A DNA stretch of 44,013 nucleotides. Source: Pseudonocardia sp. Lineage in GTDB: Bacteria; Actinomycetota; Actinomycetes; Mycobacteriales; Pseudonocardiaceae. Numbering within the stretch: position 1 is the first letter of the stretch; each line of letters begins with the position of its first letter. The notes beneath the pieces are model-generated. The model had not been told where the DNA came from. It did not search any database and saw nothing but the letters and a program-made list of their open reading frames with translations. Shown here piece by piece: positions 24,422-31,713 of the stretch. Both the position numbers and the translations under genes were made by a program. The DNA lies in NCBI GenBank assembly GCA_025869365.1, contig JAOZVV010000102.1:1-44013 (forward strand). The letters run 5' to 3'.

Positions 24422-25174
24422 TCAGAGGTCCGCCCGGTGCTCGGTGAGCGTCGCGGCCACCCGGGTCAGCTTCATGTTCAGCGACTGGGACGCGGCGCGG
24501 AGCACCTCGAACGCCTCCGCCTCGCCGATGCCCCGGCGCTCCATCAGGACACCCTTCGCCTGACCGATCACGTCCCGGCTGCGCAGGGCCTCCTTGAGCT
24601 GGGCGATCTGCAGCTCGGCGGCCTTGGTGGCCATCGTGCCGGACATCGCGGTCGCGGCGTGGGCCGCGAGGACGACGGCCATGTCCCGGTCCGCCCCGTC
24701 GAGGGCGCCGGCCTGCGCGGAGTAGAAGTTCAGCGTTCCCATCCGCGGGGGATCCTGCCGGGGGAACAGGCCCACGGAGAGCACGCTGCGCATGCCGAGG
24801 TGCGCGGCGCGTGCGCCCCAGCCGCCGAACGCGTCGTCCGTCCACAGGTCCGCGGACTCCGCGAGCCCGAGCCCGTTCGCGCGGTTCGCCTCGATGGAGG
24901 GCCCCTCCCCGAGCTCGGACTGCAGCTCGTCCAGGGTCACGGCCAGCGGGGCCGTCGCGACGGGGGTCTCCAACCGGCCGTCGGAACCGTGCAGGGTGAT
25001 GCTGACCAGCTCCGCACCCGGGACGACCGTCCCGGCCGCGGTGGCGATCCGCACGAGGACGTCGTGGACGGTCGACGCGTCGAGCAGCTGCCGGGCCAGG
25101 AGGGTGAACTCCATGACCACCGCGTTCGGCGGTTCGGACGTCCGGCCTCGTGGCTGCTCGGATCCCACGGACAT
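24422..25174 (-). CDS. GAF-ANTAR domain RNA-binding antiterminator
   Basis: 250-aa cytoplasmic regulator. A GAF sensor domain (about 25-170) is followed by an ANTAR domain (about 190-245) with QLKEALRSRDVIGQAKGVLM and EAFEVLRAASQSLNMKL, the three-helix RNA-binding unit that acts by antitermination on paired hairpins. Layout and length match actinobacterial GAF-ANTAR proteins. GAGAGGGG lies about six bases before the ATG. It ends 31 bp from the MFS gene, convergently. Its target RNA is not evident here. Confidence 0.92.
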   Translation of the reverse strand: MSVGSEQPRGRTSEPPNAVVMEFTLLARQLLDASTVHDVLVRIATAAGTVVPGAELVSITLHGSDGRLETPVATAPLAVTLDELQSELGEGPSIEANRANGLGLAESADLWTDDAFGGWGARAAHLGMRSVLSVGLFPRQDPPRMGTLNFYSAQAGALDGADRDMAVVLAAHAATAMSGTMATKAAELQIAQLKEALRSRDVIGQAKGVLMERRGIGEAEAFEVLRAASQSLNMKLTRVAATLTEHRADL

Positions 25175-25318
25175 CGCAGGCCCCTCTCTCGTGGCGTCCC
25201 GCGCACCGCGAGGGCGACGCGCGGACACAGACCGCTCGGCCCGGGAACCGAAGTCTACGGCCGCCGCCGCGCGGGTCGTGGCCCTGCTGAACCGCAGCGG
25301 GTGGGTCATGCTTCGGCC

Positions 25319-25645
25319 ATGACTGACGGCGCGGGGCCCCGGCGCGGCTCTCCCCGGCGGGTGGTGCACGGATCGAACTCGGCGATGGTGTTGCGGGCCG
25401 GGTTGGCCCTGAGCGAACTGGATCTCGCAGAGCTGTGGGCCGCACAGGCGGGACTGGGCGGCATGCTCACCCGCGACGAGATCGAGGCGACCCTGTGCGG
25501 GATGCGGGAACCGACCGCCTACGAGCACGACCTGCTGGCCCAGGCGCTCAACGACCACTTCACCGAGCGCGGGCAGAACCATCCCGTCGCCTACTCCGAC
25601 GGGCTGGACGACCCCGTCCTTCCGCCCAACGGAAGCGGGGCCTGA
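25319..25645 (+). CDS. Small hypothetical protein
   Basis: 108-aa soluble protein of unknown function. A basic N-terminus (PRRGSPRRVVHG) precedes a compact region, LALSELDLAELWAAQAGLGGMLTRDEIEATL and EHDLLAQALNDHFTERGQNHPVAY, predicted helical. No good ribosome site precedes the ATG, so the message may be leaderless or the start internal (ATG about 66 bases in). It is divergent from the GAF-ANTAR gene and 55 bp upstream of the transporter. Not recognised. Confidence 0.6.
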   Translation: MTDGAGPRRGSPRRVVHGSNSAMVLRAGLALSELDLAELWAAQAGLGGMLTRDEIEATLCGMREPTAYEHDLLAQALNDHFTERGQNHPVAYSDGLDDPVLPPNGSGA

Positions 25646-25700
25646 CAGACCGGACGGGGCCACCCATACTGCCCGGCACGAACTCGACGGGGAGGACGAC

Positions 25701-26966
25701 GTGTCGGAGTCGGTGTCGACCAGCAAGGGAACGGACCACCGCGGGAGGGATCCGCGATCGCGGTGGGTCGCCCCGCTCTGCTGGGCGGCCGTGGCCCTCG
25801 AGGGGTTCGACCTCGTCGTCCTCGGGGTGGTGCTGCCGTCCCTGCTCCGTGACGCCGGCTGGGGGCTCAATCCGGGGACCGCGTCGCTGATCTCGGTGGT
25901 GGGCCTGCTCGGCGTCATGGTCGGGGCGCTCACCGTCGGCCCGCTCACGGACCGGCTCGGCCGTCGCCGGATGATGCTGATCACGGTCGTCTCGTTCTCG
26001 GTCCTCACCCTGGCCTGCGCGTTCGCGCCCGGCCCGGTGTGGTTCGGTGTGCTGCGCTTCCTGGCGGGTCTCGGCCTCGGCGGCGTGCTGCCGGTGGCGC
26101 TCGCCATGGTCGGCGAGTTCGCGCGGATCGGGAAGGGCGGCAGCGCCACCACGGCCCTGATGACCGGCTACCACGTCGGCGCCGTCGTGACCGCCCTGCT
26201 CGGGATCCTGGTGATCCCCGCCCTCGGCTGGCGGGCGATGTTCGTCATCGGGGCGCTCCCCGCGCTGGTCCTGGTCCCGCTCATCGCGGTCAGGCTGCCC
26301 GAGTCCCTGCCGAGCGACGCGGCCACCGAGGCGGCCCGCACGACGGGCACCCGCAACCCCGTCGCCGCCCTGTTCCGCGCCGGCTACCTCCGGGCGACGC
26401 TCGCCTTCTGGGTCAGCTCGTTCATGGGGTTGCTGCTGGTCTACGGCCTCAACACCTGGCTGCCGGAGATCATGCGCTCGGCGGGGTACGCGCTGGGCGC
26501 CGCGCTCGCGCTGCTGCTGGTGCTCAACGTCGGTGCGGTCGCCGGGTTGCTCGTCGCCGGTCGCGTCGCGGACCGGATCGGCGTGCGGACGTCTGCCATC
26601 GCGTGGTTCTGCGCCGCGGCGCTGTTCCTGGCGCTGATGAGCATCCGGCTGCCGGGCATCGGCGTGTACGTCAGCGTGCTGCTCGCCGGGGTGTTCGTGT
26701 TCAGCTCGCAGGTGCTGGTCTACGCCGCGATCAGCCGGCACTACCCGGCCGCGGTCCGGGCCACCGCGCTCGGCGCGGCCAGCGGGGTCGGCCGCCTCGG
26801 CGCGATCACCGGCCCGCTCATCGGCGGCGCGCTGCTCTCCGCCGGCATCGCCTACCCGTGGGGCTTCTACGTCTTCGCCGTGGTCGCGGCGCTCGGCGCG
26901 GTCGGGGTGGCGACGGTCGGGCGGATCGGGGAGGCCGGTTCGGCCGCCGGCCGGGACGCCGGATGA
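25701..26966 (+). CDS. MFS aromatic-acid:H+ symporter-like transporter (AAHS type)
   Basis: 421-aa 12-helix transporter. EGFDLVVLGVVLPSLL in helix 1 and GPLTDRLGRRRMM in loop 2-3 match the BenK/PcaK (AAHS) group that imports benzoate-like acids. GLGLGGVLPVALAMVGEF (helix 4) and SRHYPAAVRATALG (loop 10-11) also fit. GTG 25701 has GGGGAGGA upstream. Its stop overlaps the start of a benzoylformate-decarboxylase-like gene (ATGA), so the pair probably imports and decarboxylates an aromatic 2-oxo acid; the exact substrate is inferred. Confidence 0.88.
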   Translation: MSESVSTSKGTDHRGRDPRSRWVAPLCWAAVALEGFDLVVLGVVLPSLLRDAGWGLNPGTASLISVVGLLGVMVGALTVGPLTDRLGRRRMMLITVVSFSVLTLACAFAPGPVWFGVLRFLAGLGLGGVLPVALAMVGEFARIGKGGSATTALMTGYHVGAVVTALLGILVIPALGWRAMFVIGALPALVLVPLIAVRLPESLPSDAATEAARTTGTRNPVAALFRAGYLRATLAFWVSSFMGLLLVYGLNTWLPEIMRSAGYALGAALALLLVLNVGAVAGLLVAGRVADRIGVRTSAIAWFCAAALFLALMSIRLPGIGVYVSVLLAGVFVFSSQVLVYAAISRHYPAAVRATALGAASGVGRLGAITGPLIGGALLSAGIAYPWGFYVFAVVAALGAVGVATVGRIGEAGSAAGRDAG

Positions 26967-28564
26967 GGACGGTCCGCGACGCCACGTTCGACGTCCTGCG
27001 CCGGCACGGCCTGACCACGATCTTCGCCAACCCGGGCTCCACCGAGATCGCGTTCCTGACCGGCCTGCCGGACGACCTGGACTTCGTCCTCGCCCTGCAC
27101 GAGGCATCGGTGGTGGGCATCGCGACCGGCTGGGCCACCGCCCACGACCGCCCGGCGCTGGTCAACCTGCACACGACGGCCGGGCTGGGCAACGCCGTCG
27201 GGGCGCTCGCCACCGCGCGGGTCAACCGGGTGCCGCTCGTGGTCCTCGTCGGCCAGCAGGACCGCCGGCACCTGGCGTTCCGGCCGTTCCTCGCCGGTGA
27301 TCTCGAAGGGCTCGCCGGCAGCTACCCGGTCTGGACGACGACGCCGGCCAGACCGCAGGACGTCCCGGGCGCCGTCGCCCGGGCCTGGCACGAGGCCCGC
27401 GACGGCCGCGGCCCCGCGCTGGTCGTCGTGCCGTCCGACGACTGGGCCGCCGAGGCGGGGGACGGTGAGATCGCCGCGCCCGCGGTGCTGCGGCGCGGGA
27501 CCGCCGTCGACCCGTCGGTGATCGACGAGCTCGCCGCGCTGGTGGGTGGCGCGCGCTCGCCCGCGCTGGTGGTCGGGGCGGACGCGGACGGCGCCGGGAC
27601 GTGGTCCGCGCTGGTCGCGCTCGCGGAGAGGATCGGCTGCCCGGTCTGGCAGGAACCGTTCGCGGCCCGCGCCGGGTTCCCGCAGGACCATCCGCAGTTC
27701 GCCGGGCACCTGCCCGCGGGTCGCGCCCGGCTGCGGGACGCGCTCTCGGCGCACGACGTCGTCCTCGTCGTCGGGGCACCGGTGTTCCGGCAGTACCCGT
27801 ACGAGCCAGGGCCCTTCGTCACCGCGGGTACCCGGCTCGCGATGATCACCGACGACCCGGAGGACGCCCGGCACAGTCCGGTCGATCTCGCGGTCGTCGC
27901 CGGCCCCGCCGCGGTGTGCGCCGCCCTCGCCGAGCGGTTGCCGGAGCCGGTCGGGACGCCGCCCGCGCCGGTCCGGGCCGTGGCGCCGGAACCGCCGACG
28001 GCGGGGGAGCCGCTGCGGGGCGTACACGTGCTCGCCGCGCTCGCCGCCCGCATCCCCGCGGAGACGGTGGTGGTGGAGGAGACACCGTCGAGCCGGCCCG
28101 ACCTGCACCGCCTGCTCCCGGCCCGCCGCCCGTTGGGGTTCCTCAGCGCCGCGATGGGCGGCCTCGGGTTCGCGCTGCCGGCCGCGATCGGGGTGCGGAT
28201 GGCCCGGCCCACCACCCCGGTGGTCGCGGTGGTCGGGGACGGGGCGTCGCTCTACGGGATCCAGGCCCTGTGGACCGCCGCGCACTATCGCGTGGGGGTG
28301 CTGTTCGTGGTGCTCGCGAACGGCCGCTACGCGATCATGGACCGGTTGGCGGAGGCCCACGGCGGCGGGAAGGCCCCGTGGCCCGCGTTCACCGAGGTCA
28401 GCGTGGGTGGCCTGGCGGCGGCACTGGGCTGCCGGGCGCTCCGGGTCGAGACGCACGAGGCGCTGACGGCCGCCCTCGACGAGATCGTTCCCGGCCTCGC
28501 CCGGCGGGAGTCGCCGGTGGTCCTGGAGGTCGGGATCGAGGCCGATCCCGTCCACGACGGTTGA
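26963..28564 (+). CDS. Benzoylformate decarboxylase-like ThDP enzyme with a changed active-site residue
   Basis: 533-aa thiamine-diphosphate decarboxylase. Numbering matches Pseudomonas putida MdlC: Ser26 in NPGSTE, the cofactor-activating Glu47 in HEASVVG, and His70 in LHTTAGLGN are all kept. GDGASLYGIQALWTAA plus ANG forms the ThDP/metal site. The second catalytic His of MdlC (His281, in FRYHQY) is Tyr278 here (FRQYPY), so the substrate or reaction may differ. Translationally coupled to the AAHS-type transporter. Alternatives are other 2-oxo-acid decarboxylases or carboligases of this branch. Confidence 0.88.
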   Translation: MRTVRDATFDVLRRHGLTTIFANPGSTEIAFLTGLPDDLDFVLALHEASVVGIATGWATAHDRPALVNLHTTAGLGNAVGALATARVNRVPLVVLVGQQDRRHLAFRPFLAGDLEGLAGSYPVWTTTPARPQDVPGAVARAWHEARDGRGPALVVVPSDDWAAEAGDGEIAAPAVLRRGTAVDPSVIDELAALVGGARSPALVVGADADGAGTWSALVALAERIGCPVWQEPFAARAGFPQDHPQFAGHLPAGRARLRDALSAHDVVLVVGAPVFRQYPYEPGPFVTAGTRLAMITDDPEDARHSPVDLAVVAGPAAVCAALAERLPEPVGTPPAPVRAVAPEPPTAGEPLRGVHVLAALAARIPAETVVVEETPSSRPDLHRLLPARRPLGFLSAAMGGLGFALPAAIGVRMARPTTPVVAVVGDGASLYGIQALWTAAHYRVGVLFVVLANGRYAIMDRLAEAHGGGKAPWPAFTEVSVGGLAAALGCRALRVETHEALTAALDEIVPGLARRESPVVLEVGIEADPVHDG

Positions 28565-28592
28565 CGGGGTCCGGTCGGGGCTCCGGAGCGCG

Positions 28593-28606
28593 GGCTCCTA
28601 GGAGCC
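28593..28606. terminator. Palindrome between convergent decarboxylase and MarR genes
   Basis: GGCTCCTAGGAGCC is a perfect 14-bp palindrome that includes the MarR stop codon; another small palindrome (GCTCCGGAGC) lies just before it. A bidirectional terminator is possible, but the lack of a loop makes this weak. Confidence 0.35.
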
Positions 28607-29074
28607 GCCCAGCCAGCCGGCGAGGTCGAGCCGGAACAGCGGGCCGTCGGTCACGCGGCGCAGGTCGTCCTCCAGCGCGCGCACCCGGTCCTCGCCGAGC
28701 TCGGCGACCCAGCGGGCCCGCAGCTCGTCGAAGATCCGGGCGGAGCGGGCGAGCATGTCCGTGCCGTGCCCGGTCAGCCGGACGAGCTTGCGGCGGGCAT
28801 CGTGGGTGTCCGCGGCCCGGACGACGTAGCCCTCGGCCTCCAGGCCGGCGATCGTCTTGCCCGCGGCCTGCTTGCTCACCCCGAGCCGGCGGCCGAGCTC
28901 GACCGCGGTGGTCCCGTCCGGCCCGATCGCCTGCAGCACGAAGCCGTGCGACGGCCGCGCGTTCGGGTGCCCCTCGGCCGCGAGCCGGGCGTGCAGCTCG
29001 TCGACGAGCGTGCGGAAGCCCAGCAGGAGCAGCAGCGGCAGCTCGAAACCGGGCCTACTTGACGAGATGGACAA
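28598..29074 (-). CDS. MarR-family regulator
   Basis: 158-aa winged-helix protein. The recognition region reads TTAVELGRRLGVSKQAAGKTIAGLEAEGYV (about residues 54-83), with the wing DTHDARRKLVRLT. The start must be TTG 29074 or later, since an in-frame TGA lies just upstream; the TTG gives the family-typical length. It is divergent from a cupin gene across a 13+13 bp inverted repeat that overlaps its own start codon, implying autorepression and control of the cupin gene. Confidence 0.9.
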   Translation of the reverse strand: MSISSSRPGFELPLLLLLGFRTLVDELHARLAAEGHPNARPSHGFVLQAIGPDGTTAVELGRRLGVSKQAAGKTIAGLEAEGYVVRAADTHDARRKLVRLTGHGTDMLARSARIFDELRARWVAELGEDRVRALEDDLRRVTDGPLFRLDLAGWLGGS

Positions 29075-29109
29075 CGTGGTTCACCATTTCGACAATCACG
29101 TTGTCTATC
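29066..29109. promoter_or_regulatory. MarR operator candidate (13-bp arms, 12 of 13 matching)
   Basis: GATGGACAACGTG (29066-29078) and CACGTTGTCTATC (29097-29109) are reverse complements except for one position, 18 bp apart. The left arm overlaps the MarR TTG start and the right arm lies 15 bp before the cupin GTG. The size and position fit a dimer-pair site for the MarR protein. Confidence 0.7.
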
Positions 29110-29124
29110 GTACCGGAGGTTCCC

Positions 29125-29496
29125 GTGTCCGTCGTCCGCCGTGCCGACCAGCGCACCGTCGAGACCCCGAACGCCGTCATGACCACCCTCGCGTCGCCGA
29201 GCCTGGGCGGTGCGTCACAGTCCCTGTGGCAGACGCGGATGGAGCCCGGGCAGGCCGGTCCGCTGCACCGGATGGATCGAGAACAGGTCTGGACCGTCGT
29301 CGAGGGCGGGGTGGGCGTCGAGTTCGACGGCGCCTCGTACGACCTCGGGCCGGGGGACACCGTGGTGATCCCGGCCGACTCGCTGCGGCGGATCGCCACC
29401 GAGCGCGGCGCGTCGGTGCTGGTCACCTGTCCCGCGGGGGCGCGCGCGGTGCTGCCGGACGGGACGGACCGCGGTGTCCCGGACTGGATCGCCTGA
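29125..29496 (+). CDS. Cupin-domain protein
   Basis: 123-aa single-domain beta-barrel. Cupin motif 1 is degenerate (GPLHRMDREQVWTVVEGGVGVEFDG, with His and Glu retained), and motif 2 is GDTVVIPADSLRRI, where the usual His is absent, so metal binding is uncertain. GGAGG lies five bases upstream of the GTG. It is divergent from and probably regulated by the MarR gene. A small-molecule binding or isomerase role is possible; the substrate is unknown. Confidence 0.85.
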   Translation: MSVVRRADQRTVETPNAVMTTLASPSLGGASQSLWQTRMEPGQAGPLHRMDREQVWTVVEGGVGVEFDGASYDLGPGDTVVIPADSLRRIATERGASVLVTCPAGARAVLPDGTDRGVPDWIA

Positions 29497-29503
29497 CGAC
29501 GCG

Positions 29504-29540
29504 ACGAGGCCCGGGAGCCGCGTGGGCGCCCGGGCGTCGT
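29504..29540. terminator. Hairpin between convergent cupin and DoxX genes
   Basis: Twelve-base arms (29504-29515 and 29529-29540) pair with one mismatch around a 13-base loop, directly after the cupin stop and 10 bp before the DoxX stop. Probably bidirectional. Confidence 0.65.
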
Positions 29541-29549
29541 GTCGAGGGT

Positions 29550-29975
29550 TCAGCGGTGGAACAGGGCGGGGATCTCCGCCCTGCGGAGGGAGGCGATCAG
29601 CGCGAACAGCGCCCCGAGCACGATCGGCGTGATCGCGTAGACGGCCGGCGAGTCCAGGATGAACACCTGCGTGATCAGGGCGCCGACCATCAGTGCGGTG
29701 AGGCAGGCGCCCGCGAGCCCGGCCAGGCGGGGGATCAGCAGGCCGATCCCGCCCGCCACCTCGAGGACGCCGATGGCGATCCGGAACCAGTCCCCGGCGC
29801 CCATCTCGGTGAAGACCTGGACGGCGGTGGCCTCGCCGAAGAGCTTCGGGGCGCCCGAGCCGATGATCATGAACAGGCCCAGGACGATCTGCAGGGCCCA
29901 GAGGGCGATGCGGCCCTTGCCGCGGCTGGTGGTCGTGGCGGGGGCGGTCGTGGCGGGGGCGGGGGTGGCGGTCAT
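29550..29975 (-). CDS. DoxX-family membrane protein
   Basis: 141-aa protein with four membrane helices. GRIALWALQIVLGLFMIIGSGAPKLFG is the family start and VLEVAGGIGLLIP the second helix; the C-terminus is short and basic. A Thr/Ala/Pro-rich N-terminus of about 18 residues precedes it. GAGGAG lies about eight bases before the ATG. DoxX relatives have been linked to thiosulfate or quinone redox and oxidative-stress complexes; the role here is unknown. Same strand as, and 92 bp downstream of, the GNAT gene. Confidence 0.88.
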   Translation of the reverse strand: MTATPAPATTAPATTTSRGKGRIALWALQIVLGLFMIIGSGAPKLFGEATAVQVFTEMGAGDWFRIAIGVLEVAGGIGLLIPRLAGLAGACLTALMVGALITQVFILDSPAVYAITPIVLGALFALIASLRRAEIPALFHR

Positions 29976-30067
29976 CGTGGGCTCCTCGGCGTGGCGCTGA
30001 TGTCATGGCGGAGATGTCGCGGCGGTGATGTCGCTGTTGCCCGTATGACCGAGGCGCCCGGGGAAAC

Positions 30068-30490
30068 TCATCGCCGAGGTGCGGGCCTCTCCAGCGCGGT
30101 GTCGTCGGGCGCCGCGAAGCCGAACCTGCGGTAGAGCCCGTGCGCGTCCGCTGTGTGCAGGGTCCAGCGCATGTGCTCCCCGGCCTCGAGCATCGCGCCG
30201 ACCAGCGCGACCCCGAGCCCGCGCCCGCGGGCGTCCGGGTGCACGTAGACGTCCGCGAGATAGGCGAACGAGACGCCGTCCGAGACGGCCCGGGCGAAGC
30301 CCACGGTCCGGTCCGAGGCGGGTTCGTGCACGGCCAGGACCCGCCAGGCGGCCGCGAACTGGGTCTCGAAGTCCGCGCGGGTGCGCCAGCGGCCCCAGTA
30401 GGCCTCGGTGGAGAGGAACCCCCAGACCGCGTCCAGATCGATCCGGGCGGGGTCGTCGTCGATCTCGTGCCCGTCGTGCCGTGTGATCAC
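30068..30490 (-). CDS. GNAT-family N-acetyltransferase
   Basis: 140-aa acetyl-CoA-dependent transferase. The acetyl-CoA loop is HPDARGRGLGVALV (R/QxxGxG/A) at about 86-99, preceded by the beta strand FAYLADVYV; the C-terminal region HGLYRRFGFAAPDD is the usual motif B. Members beginning TRHDGHEIDDDPARIDLDAVWGFLST often have unknown small-molecule substrates. GTG 30490 overlaps the last stop of a decayed DUF222 gene upstream. No strong ribosome site. Confidence 0.9.
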   Translation of the reverse strand: MITRHDGHEIDDDPARIDLDAVWGFLSTEAYWGRWRTRADFETQFAAAWRVLAVHEPASDRTVGFARAVSDGVSFAYLADVYVHPDARGRGLGVALVGAMLEAGEHMRWTLHTADAHGLYRRFGFAAPDDTALERPAPRR

Positions 30491-30843
30491 GAGGGCAAGG
30501 GTGCCACGGCATCCGCGTCGAGATCCGTGGGTTCGGCCTGCCCGACGTCCTCGACTCTCGCCACCCGGGTGGGCTGGCGGCGGCGTCGCGGTCGAGCCGG
30601 CCTCTCGCGTCGAATCCGTCCCCGCGCGGGGTCAGGGTCGGCCGGGTCCGGCTCGGGGTGCCGTCGCGTGGGGGGTCCGTCCGGGTCGAGGAGGTCGAGG
30701 GCTGTCCGGCCGAGTGTCGCGACGGTGGCGGGGTCGAACATCCGTGAGAACTCGACCAGTCCGGCCTCGGGCGAGGTGTGGTGGATGTCCAGATGTGGGG
30801 GGAGCGCGACATCGGCGGGCGATGAGGACCGCCATGGACCTCG
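30487..30843 (-). pseudogene. Decayed fragment of a DUF222 (13E12-repeat, HNH-type) gene
   Basis: Reading leftward, one frame gives DVALPPHLDIHHTSPEAGL, then VEFSRMFDPATVATLGRTA and LDLLDPDGPP, typical of actinobacterial DUF222 proteins. Around 30635-30573 the homology moves to another frame (LTPRGDGFDARGRLDRDAAA), then returns to the first (QAEPTDLDADAVAPLPS). There is no start codon at the 5' end and no HNH domain. At least two frameshifts and truncation at both ends make it a remnant. It ends at the GTG of the GNAT gene. Confidence 0.7.
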
Positions 30844-30852
30844 GAGGGGCGG

Positions 30853-31593
30853 TCAGTCGCGGTCTGCCACGCAGCGCGCGTAGGCGAGGCCCGACCTCCC
30901 GGCGCAGCCGGACAGCGGCTCGGTGTGGCGCGCAGCCTCGGCGCGGGCGTCGGCAGCCCTGGCGAGGGCGCGCCGTTCGGCGGCCTCGGCGGTGTCCCGC
31001 CCGCCCCGCCCGGACGGGGACGAGGTCGGCGCCTCCGGAGCATCGCCCCCGGTCGACGGGCCGCCGCCTCGCTCCCCGGCGGTATCGGAAGGCGACGACC
31101 CGGCCCCGGCGGACCGGGGAGGAAGCGCAACGGCGGACAGGCGCGGCACGGAGGCCGGGGCCCGGTCGGCTGCACCGGACGGTCCGGCGATCACCCCCGA
31201 GCCACCCGGGACGGCCGAGCCACCGCCACCCGGGTCAGCCGAGCCACTGCCCGCCCCACCGCCGTCCGCCGAACCACCACTGACCGAACCGCCGCCCGAA
31301 TGCCCACCGCCGGACGGACCGCCGCCCGACGAGTCAGCAGAAGGCGCCGCGGGAACGACGGCGAGCAGGGGCCTCGGCCCGTCGCCCCGGCCCCCGGGCT
31401 CCCGAACCGTCCCGGAGGCCGTCGGGCCGGGGGCGACCGGGCTCGGCGCCGCGACGATCGTCGTCGAGTCCCGGAGCCGCTCCGTCGCGGTCGACCCCGG
31501 TGGGCCCGCCGCCAGGATCACGAACCCGGCGGCGGCCACGCCACCCAGCACGGCGGCGAGCAGCACCCGGGCCACCCGGCTCGAGGTGCACAC
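30853..31593 (-). CDS. Membrane-anchored, low-complexity Ser/Gly/Pro-rich protein
   Basis: 246-aa protein with one N-terminal hydrophobic helix (VLLAAVLGGVAAAGFVILAAG, about 8-28), then a long disordered Ser/Gly/Pro/Ala region and an Ala/Arg/Glu-rich helix (EAAERRALARAADARAEAA). It ends in a short cysteine-pair motif, GCAGRSGLAYARCVADRD, which could be disulfide-bonded outside the cell. GTG 31593 has AGGAAG seven bases upstream; GTG 31620 is an alternative. No family recognised. It is probably exported or anchored with the bulk outside. Confidence 0.65.
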   Translation of the reverse strand: MCTSSRVARVLLAAVLGGVAAAGFVILAAGPPGSTATERLRDSTTIVAAPSPVAPGPTASGTVREPGGRGDGPRPLLAVVPAAPSADSSGGGPSGGGHSGGGSVSGGSADGGGAGSGSADPGGGGSAVPGGSGVIAGPSGAADRAPASVPRLSAVALPPRSAGAGSSPSDTAGERGGGPSTGGDAPEAPTSSPSGRGGRDTAEAAERRALARAADARAEAARHTEPLSGCAGRSGLAYARCVADRD

Positions 31594-31713
31594 CCTGTGT
31601 CTTCCTGCGGACGGCGTCACCTCTGCTCGTCGGGCCCGTCCGCCGGTCCGTTTCCGGAAAGGCCGCCTTCTCGCCCGATCTGATGACCGAGAGTGATCAT
31701 CAACGGCGAAATG

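Noticed and set aside
25175..26152. N-terminal extension of the GAF-ANTAR frame
   Set aside because: It crosses the small unknown gene and the AAHS transporter on the other strand, and a good start with a ribosome site exists at 25174.
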